A stretch of 6,271 nucleotides of DNA, taken from the NCBI GenBank assembly GCA_003229735.1, contig QIFI01000094.1:1-6271 (forward strand). Reading direction: 5' to 3'. A program made the translations under genes and the position numbers. Each line of letters begins with the position of its first letter. Positions within the stretch are counted from its first letter, which is position 1. Below the pieces are notes generated by a model. The model saw only the letters and a list, made by a program, of their open reading frames with translations, had not been told where the DNA came from and did no database searches. This stretch comes from Candidatus Anderseniibacteriota bacterium (GTDB taxonomy: Bacteria; Patescibacteriota; Andersenbacteria; UBA10190). This document shows positions 1 through 4,538 of this stretch, piece by piece.

Positions 1-173
1 CCGGCAGGCCGGGGGCGGCCCGGGCGGTGGGAAATATCTTGAATAAAAATTATAATCCTGATATTCCATGCCATCGGGTGATTCGCAGTAATGGATCTAT
101 CGGGGGGTATAATAGAGGCAGAAAAGAGAAACAGATTAAATTAATAAAAGAGGGGGCATTAAATATTAAGTAA
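1..173 (+). CDS. ogt: O6-alkylguanine-DNA alkyltransferase (MGMT/Ogt), C-terminal part; 5' end outside the window
   Basis: This is the C-terminal 56 residues of a methylated-DNA-protein-cysteine S-methyltransferase, a suicide repair enzyme that moves the alkyl group from O6-methylguanine in DNA onto its own cysteine. The reading frame is open from base 3 and stops with TAA at 171-173. It reads GRPGAARAVGN, which matches the family's DNA-binding helix with its arginine finger, then PDIPCHRVIRSNG, which carries the active-site PCHRV motif (Cys codon at 69-71), then SIGGYNRGREKK and a short tail ending ALNIK. The order and spacing of these blocks are those of the family C-terminal domain (PF01035). 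The N-terminal part lies left of the window, so total length and start are unknown. The next gene starts 7 bp after the stop, so the two are probably co-transcribed. Too short to appear as a complete ORF, but the active-site motif makes the identification secure. Confidence 0.93.
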   Translation, partial: GRPGAARAVGNILNKNYNPDIPCHRVIRSNGSIGGYNRGRKEKQIKLIKEGALNIK

Positions 174-180
174 AATATGT

Positions 181-741
181 ATGGACAATAATGATTTATT
201 TATGCCGGTGATATTGGGCACGGCCCGGAAAGATAGGCAATCGGAGCAGGTGGCGCGGTATGTGCTAAACGAAACCGAGAAAACGGAAATAAATACAGAA
301 TTGGTTGATGTGCGGGACCATTTAGCGGGTGAGACGATTCCGGCCTGGGTAGACGATGACCGGGCCAGTAAATGGCGGGAACTAGTCAGCCGAGCTGATG
401 GATTTATAATCGTAGTGCCGGAATATAATCATGGATATCCGGGAGAACTGAAGATGCTGATGGATATGGCATATAAGGAATATAATCGAAAGCCGGCGGC
501 GTTATGCGGAGTGGCTGGCGGGGGGTTGGGAGGGGCCCGGGTAGTGGAAAATATCCGGCCGGTGCTGGTAGAGTTTGAACTGGTGTCTATGCGCAACGCG
601 GTATATTTTTCTAATGTGGGGGATTTATTTAATGAGCAGGGGAAAATTCAGGATGAGTCATATGGGGATCGAATGAAGACATTGTTTGATGAGCTATTGT
701 GGTATGCCAAAGCCCTCAAGACGGCCCGGGAGGCAAAATGA
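181..741 (+). CDS. NADPH-dependent FMN reductase-family flavoprotein
   Basis: A 186-residue flavodoxin-fold protein of the NADPH-dependent FMN reductase family (PF03358), cytoplasmic. Members use NAD(P)H to reduce FMN, quinones, azo dyes or metal ions; the substrate here cannot be read from sequence. Seen directly: a first beta strand and phosphate-binding loop at about residues 8-27 (PVILGTARKDRQSEQVARYV), the family signature VPEYNHGYPGELK at 79-91 which contacts the flavin, and a glycine-rich AGGGLGGAR at 112-120. Length is normal for the family. The start at 181 is the only ATG close to the upstream stop; an internal Met8 is possible because most homologues begin just before the VILG strand. 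Neither start has a convincing Shine-Dalgarno site: a GAGGGGG run at 150-156 is too far away, so translation may depend on coupling with the alkyltransferase gene ending 7 bp upstream. The stop TGA overlaps the next gene's ATG. Confidence 0.9.
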   Translation: MDNNDLFMPVILGTARKDRQSEQVARYVLNETEKTEINTELVDVRDHLAGETIPAWVDDDRASKWRELVSRADGFIIVVPEYNHGYPGELKMLMDMAYKEYNRKPAALCGVAGGGLGGARVVENIRPVLVEFELVSMRNAVYFSNVGDLFNEQGKIQDESYGDRMKTLFDELLWYAKALKTAREAK

Positions 742-1178
742 AAATATCAAGTCCAGCCTTCAAGGATGGGGAAAGTATTCCGGTGAAATATACTTGTGAT
801 GGGGAGAATGTTAATCCGGAGCTGATATTTGAAGAAGTGCCGGTGGGGACGGTGAGTTTGTTGTTAATCGTGGATGATCCGGACGCGGCGGCCGGGGACT
901 GGCTGCATTGGTCAATGTGGAATATAGATGGCGATACAACGCGACTGGCAGAAAATGATGCGCCAATGGGAGCAGTGGAGGGAGCGACTGATTTTGGGGA
1001 GCCCGGATGGGGCGGGCCATGTCCGCAAGATGGAGAACATAGATACAGATTTAAGTTGTACGCGCTGGATGTGAGGCTGGAGTTGGATGTGATGGCCGAT
1101 AAAATGAAGATTGCCAAGGAGATTGAGGGGCAGGTGATTGACAAGACGACGTTAACTGGAAAATATAAGAGGATATGA
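738..1178 (+). CDS. YbhB/YbcL family PEBP (Raf kinase inhibitor-like) protein
   Basis: A 146-residue phosphatidylethanolamine-binding protein (PEBP) family member of the bacterial YbhB/YbcL type. The fold binds small anionic ligands in a pocket; bacterial members have no settled physiological role. Seen: the first conserved block VDDPDAAAGDWLHWSMWNI at about residues 45-63 (family DDPDAP..HW), and the second block GPCPQDGEHRYRFKLYALD at 93-111 (family GPxPPxGxHRYxFxLYAL), together covering the ligand pocket. I chose ATG 738 and not the upstream ATG at 699, because 738 gives the normal family N-terminus (MKISSPAFKDGESIP), has a good GGGAGG site at 728-733 five bases upstream, and overlaps the previous stop as ATGA; the extra 13 residues from 699 overlap the upstream gene and look unrelated. 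No signal peptide, so cytoplasmic. The stop overlaps the next start by 4 bp, placing it inside the operon. Confidence 0.94.
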   Translation: MKISSPAFKDGESIPVKYTCDGENVNPELIFEEVPVGTVSLLLIVDDPDAAAGDWLHWSMWNIDGDTTRLAENDAPMGAVEGATDFGEPGWGGPCPQDGEHRYRFKLYALDVRLELDVMADKMKIAKEIEGQVIDKTTLTGKYKRI

Positions 1179-1612
1179 AAGAAATTTTGATGGATGGTTC
1201 AAAATATGTGTTGTCGCTTAAGCCGGGTGAAGAAGTGATAGGGGAATTGAAAGAGTTTTGCAGAGTAAATGATATTAAGGCGGGATATTTTTGGGTGATT
1301 GGAGCAGTAGAGAAGGTAAGTCTGGCCTGGTATGATTTGAGCGGGAAAGAATATGTGACTAAAACAATTGAGGAGAATCTGGAAATTGCCAGCGTGACCG
1401 GAAATATCGCAATGATGAGTGATGAGATAATAATTCACGCCCACGGAGTGTTTAGTGATAAAGAGATGCAGACAGTGGCCGGGCATGTGAATAAGATGAT
1501 AATATCGGGCGCTGGCGAGGTGTTGATGATGAAGCTGGAGGGAAAAATTGAGCGGGAATTTTCCGAGGAGCTGGGTTTAAACTTGATGAAGTGGGTTAGT
1601 TTTTCCCCTTAA
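1175..1612 (+). CDS. PPC/DUF296-domain protein
   Basis: A 145-residue single-domain protein matching the plant and prokaryote conserved (PPC, PCC, DUF296; PF03479) fold. In plants this domain is joined to AT-hooks in DNA-binding proteins; the stand-alone bacterial forms are trimeric, often bind metal, and have no agreed function. Seen: the opening strand KYVLSLKPGEEVIGELKEFC (about 10-29), a central IASVTGNIA strand, and IIHAHGVFSDKEMQTVAGHV (87-105) containing the HxH plus GH pattern, so His88, His90 and His104 are the expected metal ligands. There is no AT-hook, so direct DNA binding is not supported here. ATG 1175 overlaps the PEBP stop as ATGA, with AAGAGG at 1167-1172 only two bases before it; ATG 1190 (Met6) is an alternative. 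This is the last gene of the operon. No clear terminator follows the TAA at 1610-1612. Confidence 0.87.
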   Translation: MKEILMDGSKYVLSLKPGEEVIGELKEFCRVNDIKAGYFWVIGAVEKVSLAWYDLSGKEYVTKTIEENLEIASVTGNIAMMSDEIIIHAHGVFSDKEMQTVAGHVNKMIISGAGEVLMMKLEGKIEREFSEELGLNLMKWVSFSP

Positions 1613-1641
1613 TAATTTAAACTTACGAACAGCAAAGTTTC

Positions 1642-1670
1642 TTGGTTTTGGTTGATAGTTCGGTTATACT
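1642..1670 (+). promoter_or_regulatory. Possible promoter for the HNH gene
   Basis: A TATACT hexamer at 1665-1670 (five of six bases of the -10 consensus) lies 17 bp after a weak TTGGTT at 1642-1647. The expected transcription start, about 7 bases after the -10, falls on or next to the GTG start at 1677. If real, this promoter would give a leaderless mRNA, which fits the lack of a Shine-Dalgarno site. The -35 match is poor and chance is possible in A/T-rich DNA. Confidence 0.3.
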
Positions 1671-1676
1671 GAAGAA

Positions 1677-2069
1677 GTGCCAAATCCCAAGTTACCAAGG
1701 GAGAGGTGTCTTGCTTGCAGGAAGGAAACACCTCGCCCACGGTCCAAGTATTGTAGTAATGTTTGCCAAAGTGTACACAGGTACAAAACATACATACAAA
1801 ATTGGAAGAATGGGGAAGTGCTTGGGCTGATCGCTACTGGTGTTGTCTCTGCACACGTAAAGAGGTATTTAAGAGAAAAGTTTGGAGATAAGTGTTGTTT
1901 ATGCGGCTGGGCAGAGATTAATCCGAAAACTGGAAAGGTTCCTTTAGTCGCGGATCACATTGATGGCAGATGGCGTAATAATGCCGAAGTAAACCTTCGC
2001 TTGCTCTGTCCGAACTGTGATTCACTGACTCCAACATACGCTGCGCTCAATAAGGGTAGTGGCCGTTGA
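1677..2069 (+). CDS. HNH endonuclease, phage/homing type, with N-terminal Cys4 zinc motif
   Basis: A 130-residue HNH nuclease. The N-terminus holds a C-x2-C...C-x3-C cluster (Cys11, Cys14, Cys26, Cys30), then a basic helical stretch HVKRYLREKFGDK (60-72), then the HNH core: C73-x2-C76, GWAEINPKTGKVPL, the metal-binding DHIDG (His94), NN at 101-102, NLRLLCPNCDSLTPTY (106-121) with C111-x2-C114. The ending ALNKGSGR matches small phage-encoded HNH proteins, which cleave DNA as free-standing homing endonucleases or work in packaging. Asp115 stands where the family normally has the last His (NCHSLT), so metal binding may be altered, although Asp can act as a ligand. The start is GTG 1677 (MPNPKLPRERCLAC): it fits the family N-terminus, but there is no Shine-Dalgarno site. 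A separate transcriptional unit is suggested by the 64-bp gap upstream. It sits 53 bp before a tRNA gene, and its codon choice looks plainer and less GGG/CGG-rich than its neighbours, so horizontal acquisition is likely. Confidence 0.85.
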   Translation: MPNPKLPRERCLACRKETPRPRSKYCSNVCQSVHRYKTYIQNWKNGEVLGLIATGVVSAHVKRYLREKFGDKCCLCGWAEINPKTGKVPLVADHIDGRWRNNAEVNLRLLCPNCDSLTPTYAALNKGSGR

Positions 2070-2100
2070 AACAGAGCTTTGAGCAAGCGAAATAAGGAGG

Positions 2101-2116
2101 CTGACTCTTTAGTCAG
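2101..2116 (+). other. Short hairpin upstream of tRNA-Thr
   Basis: CTGACT (2101-2106) and AGTCAG (2111-2116) form a perfect 6-bp stem with a CTTT loop, six bases before the tRNA. No T-tract follows on either strand, so it is not a standard intrinsic terminator. It could be a processing signal in the tRNA precursor, or chance. Confidence 0.35.
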
Positions 2117-2122
2117 AAACAG

Positions 2123-2193
2123 GCCGATGTAGCTCAATGGTAGAGCAATGCTTTCGTAAAGCAGAGAAATGGGTTCGATTCCCATCTTCGGCT
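2123..2193 (+). tRNA. tRNA-Thr (anticodon CGT)
   Basis: A 71-nt cloverleaf can be folded by eye. The acceptor stem pairs GCCGATG (2123-2129) with CTTCGGC (2186-2192), one U-U mismatch at pair 6-67. The D stem is GCTC/GAGC with loop AATGGTA. The anticodon stem ATGCT/AGCAG has one A-G mismatch at its outer pair and holds loop TTCGTAA, placing anticodon CGT at 2155-2157, which reads ACG (threonine). The variable loop is AGAA. The T arm is ATGGG-TTCGATT-CCCAT. The discriminator is T2193 and CCA is not encoded, so it must be added enzymatically. G1-C72, C2-G71 and the G35-U36 anticodon bases fit threonine identity. It lies between the HNH gene and prfB on the same strand. Confidence 0.93.
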
Positions 2194-2221
2194 CTGCAAA
2201 ATGTTAAATTACAGGTATGAT
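2193..2221 (+). promoter_or_regulatory. Possible prfB promoter
   Basis: TATGAT at 2216-2221 matches five of six bases of the -10 consensus, 27 bp before the prfB start. At a 17-bp spacing the -35 would be TCTGCA (2193-2198), only three of six matches and touching the tRNA 3' end. prfB may instead be read through from the tRNA transcript. Confidence 0.25.
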
Positions 2222-2247
2222 GTATTAAATTGTAAAAATTAAGATGT

Positions 2248-3334
2248 ATGGATAAAAAAGAATTGGAGCAGAATATTATTGAGTTTGAGGAGCGGTTGAG
2301 GAAACTCGCCGACTATCTTTGAAGTCGAGAAACTGGCGGCTAGAATAAAAGAGATTGAAGAGGAGCGGGCCAAACCTAATTTCTGGGGCGATCAGAAGCG
2401 GGCGCAGGATTTATCACAAGAGGCGGCCGATGCCCAGGCTGGTTTAGATCAGTATCGGAAGCTGAAGGAGGAAATTGCGGAAGTTAAAGGTTTGCTGGAA
2501 TTAGCAGAACTGGAGAGTGACCAGGAACTTCTGTCCGATATTAGCGGACAGCTTAAGGAGCTGGACAAAGAGATAGAGCGAAAGGAAAAAGAATTTCAAT
2601 TTGATGGGCCGCATGATAAAGGAGGAGCGATTATGACTATTATGGCCGGGGCTGGGGGAACAGACGCTCAAGACTGGGCGCAAATGCTGGAGCGGATGTA
2701 TTTGAGATGGAGTGAGCGGGCCGGCTGGAAAACCAGAATCATTGATCGAGCCAAGGGAGACGAGGCGGGAATAAAAAGGAGTATGTTTGAGGTCAGCGGC
2801 CAGTTGGGGTATGGCCGATTGAAGGGAGAACATGGAGTGCACAGACTGGTGAGGTTGTCGCCTTTTAACGCGGATAATTTACGGCAGACGTCTTTTGCCA
2901 AGGTGGAAGTACTGCCTAAATTATCGGAGCAGGAAGCGCCGGTGATAGATAATAAAGATCTGGAGATTGATACGTATCGGGCCAGCGGGGCCGGCGGGCA
3001 ACATGTGAACAAAACAGATTCGGCAGTCAGGATCAGGCATGTGCCAACGGGGATAGTGGTGCAGTGCCAGAACGAAAGATCACAGGCGCAGAATAAGGCG
3101 CAGGCGATGGCGGTGCTGACGGCTAAATTGCAGGTGTTATCGGAGGCCCAGCAGGCCAGTGAGATTAAGGAATTAAGAGGTGAGAATCAAGAGGCGGCTT
3201 GGGGAAATCAAATCAGATCATATGTGATGCATCCTTATCAGATGGTTAAAGATCATCGATCAAAAGTGGAAGATAGTGACGTAGCGGGGGTGCTGGACGG
3301 TGACTTATCAGCATTCATACCTAAGAGCCCGTAA
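2248..3334 (+). CDS. prfB: Peptide chain release factor 2 (RF2), expressed by +1 programmed frameshift
   Basis: RF2 recognises UAA and UGA in the ribosomal A site and triggers release of the finished protein. The gene is in two frames: 24 codons from ATG 2248 end at TGA 2320-2322, and after skipping T2320 the frame continues from GAA 2321 to TAA 3332-3334, giving 361 residues, the normal RF2 length. The joined protein reads LADYLEVEKLAARI across the shift. A coiled-coil-like N-terminal domain (about 1-115) is followed by the stop-codon-reading SPF motif at 204-206 (RLVRLSPFNADN) and by the catalytic GGQ at 249-251 (RASGAGGQHVNK). SPF marks it as RF2, not RF1 (PxT). Ala, not the E. coli K-12 Thr, precedes SGAGGQ, as in most bacteria. 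The 24-codon opening has no good Shine-Dalgarno site. The C-terminus, DGDLSAFIPKSP, lacks the usual FI-(D/E)-A-x-L tail, because a mobile-element end enters the gene at 3326. Confidence 0.97.
2314..2323 (+). promoter_or_regulatory. prfB +1 programmed frameshift site
   Basis: TAT CTT TGA A: the peptidyl-tRNA on CUU (2317-2319) slips one base onto UUU while the ribosome waits at UGA (2320-2322), then reads GAA. When RF2 is plentiful, UGA is read as a stop and a 24-residue peptide is released; when RF2 is scarce, the shift makes more RF2. The CUUUGA core is that of E. coli prfB. The stimulatory internal Shine-Dalgarno, which in E. coli lies three bases before CUU, is missing here: those bases are GCCGAC, and the nearest GAGG (2298-2301) is 15 bases away. 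The base after UGA is A, not the usual weak-termination C. Confidence 0.95.
3321..3325. repeat. Left 5-bp target-site duplication (CTAAG)
   Basis: CTAAG occurs here, directly outside the left terminal inverted repeat, and again at 3777-3781 directly outside the right one. This is the pattern left by transposition. It falls within the final codons of prfB (CCT AAG). A 5-bp match can occur by chance, but its exact placement at both ends is meaningful. Confidence 0.6.
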
Positions 3335-3340
3335 AATAAC
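3326..3340 (+). repeat. Left terminal inverted repeat
   Basis: AGCCCGTAAAATAAC, the inverted partner of 3762-3776 with one mismatch. Its first bases encode the last two residues and the TAA stop of prfB (AGC CCG TAA), so the repeat overlaps the coding sequence. Confidence 0.7.
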
Positions 3341-3360
3341 CTCTTGCCGACTGGCCTCTT

Positions 3361-3468
3361 GGCACTAGCACTGCGGTGCGTCGGCCGGGCGCCGGCACTA
3401 GCACTGCGGTGCGTCGCAATTTTCATGGGCGCCGGCACTAGCACTGCGGTGCGTCGCAATTTTCATGG
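3361..3468 (+). repeat. Three direct repeats of a GC-rich 23-mer
   Basis: A 23-base unit beginning GGCACTAGCACTGCGGTG and ending CGTCG occurs identically at 3361-3383, 3394-3416 and 3434-3456. Copies 2 and 3 are each followed by CAATTTTCATGG, making a 40-bp period; copy 1 is followed by GGCCGGGCGCC only, for a 33-bp step. Each unit contains a small GCAC-TGCG-GTGC hairpin. The unequal, mutually similar gaps exclude a CRISPR array. Perfect identity suggests recent duplication. Confidence 0.9.
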
Positions 3469-3559
3469 ACCTGGCTCAAAAATTCGTAAAACTCGTCGAA
3501 GTAATAGTAATATTTCTCCTCATTTTCCGAATTTTTGATCTCAGGCCATGAAAATTGCG
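3455..3559. repeat. Long near-palindrome
   Basis: Arms: 3455-3468 pairs perfectly with 3546-3559 (14 bp, CGCAATTTTCATGG), 3470-3473 with 3542-3545 (4 bp), and 3476-3486 with 3528-3538 (11 bp, TCAAAAATTCG), leaving a 41-base loop at 3487-3527 that itself still shows weak inverted similarity. The outer arm coincides with the tail of the third direct repeat. It could form a long RNA hairpin or a DNA cruciform. No T-tract follows. Confidence 0.85.
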
Positions 3560-3580
3560 TTACAACAATGGGTTATTTAG

Positions 3581-3760
3581 TAATCGCTCACAGGTCGAGG
3601 GGGTCCCCTCTCCCTGCCCGCTTTAGCGGGCATATGATAGGGAGAGGGTTAGGGAGAGGGTAAAAATAATATGTTTATAACGTCCGCGAAACCCTCATCC
3701 CCCCGCCCTTCTCCCTATGAATAGGGAGAAGGGAGAGCGCCCTTAACCAGTGGGCGATTA
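3581..3760. repeat. Nested C/G-rich inverted-repeat module
   Basis: TAATCGCTCAC (3581-3591) is inverted at 3750-3760 with one mismatch and encloses two hairpins. The first pairs CCCTCTCCCT (3606-3615) with AGGGAGAGGG (3639-3648) around an inner GCCCGC-TTTA-GCGGGC stem (3616-3631), and AGGGAGAGGG is repeated directly at 3651-3660. The second pairs 3706-3718 with 3721-3733, 13 complementary bases around a central GA. The CCCTCTCCCTAACCCTCTCCCT style resembles repeats common in intergenic DNA of many bacteria, but I cannot assign a family. Neither hairpin is followed by a T-tract. Confidence 0.75.
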
Positions 3761-3761
3761 T

Positions 3762-3776
3762 GTTATTTAACGGGCT
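3762..3776 (-). repeat. Right terminal inverted repeat
   Basis: Read on the minus strand this is AGCCCGTTAAATAAC, differing from the left repeat at 3326-3340 by one base. It ends directly against the second CTAAG. Confidence 0.7.
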
Positions 3777-3781
3777 CTAAG
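3777..3781. repeat. Right 5-bp target-site duplication (CTAAG)
   Basis: Second copy of the pentamer found at 3321-3325. The bases that follow, ATATGA (3782-3787), would read Ile-stop in the prfB frame if the insertion and one pentamer were removed. Confidence 0.6.
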
Positions 3782-3791
3782 ATATGAGATA

Positions 3792-3800
3792 TGCTATAAT
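3792..3800 (+). promoter_or_regulatory. Extended -10 promoter for ftsE-ftsX
   Basis: TGCTATAAT is a perfect extended -10 (TGnTATAAT), 57 bp before the ftsE start. No good -35 lies 16-18 bp upstream, which extended -10 promoters tolerate. It lies just outside the insertion, so it probably predates it. A second TATAAT at 3820-3825 lies within the perfect odd palindrome CTATATAATATAG (3817-3829) and could be an alternative -10 or an operator. Confidence 0.55.
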
Positions 3801-3857
3801 CCAGGGTACGGATTGGCTATATAATATAGTCACGGTAATGACAAAAGATAACAATTC

Positions 3858-4538
3858 ATGATCACATTCAATAAAATTTCCAAGGTGTATTCTAAAGAAT
3901 CGGCGGCTTTGCATGATGTGTCTTTGAAAATCCCCACCGGGGATTTTGTGTCCATAGTAGGTCAGAGCGGGGCCGGCAAATCTACGATGCTAAAATTAAT
4001 ATCCGCCCAAGAGAGGCCTTCGGAAGGAATGATTGTGATTGACGGCTGGGATATTACTAAAATCAGGAGATGGCAGATACCTCATTTACGAAGGCAGATC
4101 GGGGTGGTATTTCAGGATTTTAAGTTATTGCCCAAGCGAACAGCTTTTGAAAATATTGCTTTTGCTATGGAGGTGGGAGGCGCGCCAACCAGAGAAGTGA
4201 GGGCTACAGTACCTCACATATTGAAACTGGTAAATCTGGCGGAGCGGGCCAATGCTTATCCGGATGAATTGTCAGGCGGAGAAAAGCAGAGAATCGCGAT
4301 TGCCCGGGCCTTGGCCTATAAGCCGCAGATTTTAATTGCCGATGAGCCGACGGGCAATCTGGACGCTTTGCATTCCTGGGATATTGTTCAGCTGTTGATA
4401 AAAATAAATAAATTAGGGACAACTGTTTTGCTGGCCACTCACAATGACGAAATAGTAAATGCTTTGAAGAAAAGAGTGGTGACATTAAATGACGGCAAGG
4501 TGGTGTCTGATAAGAAGAGCGGAACTTATAAGCTATGA
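3858..4538 (+). CDS. ftsE: Cell-division ABC transporter ATP-binding protein FtsE
   Basis: FtsE is the cytoplasmic ATPase that, with the membrane protein FtsX, switches on peptidoglycan hydrolases at the division site. The 226-residue protein has every ABC motif intact: Walker A GQSGAGKST (35-43), Q-loop Gln86 in VFQDFKLLPKRTAFENIAFA, signature LSGGEKQ (138-144), Walker B ILIADE (158-163) with catalytic Glu163, D-loop GNLD and switch His195 (LLATHND). The QDFKLLPxRT stretch after the Q-loop is a hallmark of FtsE among ABC proteins. Length is standard. The start at ATG 3858 is fixed by an in-frame TAA at 3849-3851; there is no Shine-Dalgarno site, so initiation is weak or of another type. The stop overlaps the ftsX start by 4 bp, so the two are translated as a coupled pair. 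Confidence 0.97.
   Translation: MITFNKISKVYSKESAALHDVSLKIPTGDFVSIVGQSGAGKSTMLKLISAQERPSEGMIVIDGWDITKIRRWQIPHLRRQIGVVFQDFKLLPKRTAFENIAFAMEVGGAPTREVRATVPHILKLVNLAERANAYPDELSGGEKQRIAIARALAYKPQILIADEPTGNLDALHSWDIVQLLIKINKLGTTVLLATHNDEIVNALKKRVVTLNDGKVVSDKKSGTYKL

Larger units (their letters stand above)
3326..3776. mobile_element. Non-autonomous MITE-like insertion, 451 bp
   Basis: The ends are inverted repeats: AGCCCGTAAAATAAC at 3326-3340 matches the reverse complement of 3762-3776 at 14 of 15 bases, and CTAAG stands directly outside both. Inverted similarity continues outward (22 of 26 bases for 3316-3341 against 3761-3786), so the true ends may lie a few bases further out. Inside are three direct repeats of a GC-rich 23-mer, a 105-bp near-palindrome and nested C/G-rich hairpins. 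There is no transposase or any credible protein-coding frame, so movement would need an enzyme supplied in trans. Excising 3326-3781 joins AAG to ATA TGA, which keeps the prfB frame and closes it with a stop at once: this supports an insertion into the very 3' end of prfB. It separates prfB from ftsE, which are often adjacent in bacteria. The family is not recognised. Confidence 0.65.

Noticed and set aside
699..737. Extended start for the PEBP gene
   Set aside because: The 13 extra residues overlap the FMN reductase gene, lack family similarity, and have a poorer initiation context than ATG 738.
716..1144. Long minus-strand open frames opposite the operon genes
   Set aside because: They are shadows of well-supported + strand genes, with Ser/Pro-rich translations typical of antisense frames.
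1642..1830. A 62-codon + strand frame starting MVLVDSS
   Set aside because: It overlaps the HNH gene in another frame and has no recognisable features; the HNH frame carries the clear motifs.
2093..2100. TAAGGAGG, a perfect Shine-Dalgarno match
   Set aside because: No start codon lies at a usable distance; it sits in the leader of the tRNA.
2320..2322. UGA recoded as glycine or tryptophan, or prfB as a pseudogene
   Set aside because: UGA ends other genes here, and the CTTTGA context is the known RF2 frameshift site; the downstream frame is intact with SPF and GGQ.
3361..3456. CRISPR array
   Set aside because: Only three repeats, with 10- and 17-base gaps; the gaps share sequence with each other and there are no cas genes.
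3344..3538. A 64-codon + strand open frame, and a minus-strand frame at 3253-3459, in the repeat region
   Set aside because: Both are translations of the GC-rich direct repeats; the composition is repetitive and there is no domain or ribosome binding site.
3606..3733. Intrinsic terminators after prfB
   Set aside because: The stems are strong but no run of T follows any of them on either strand.
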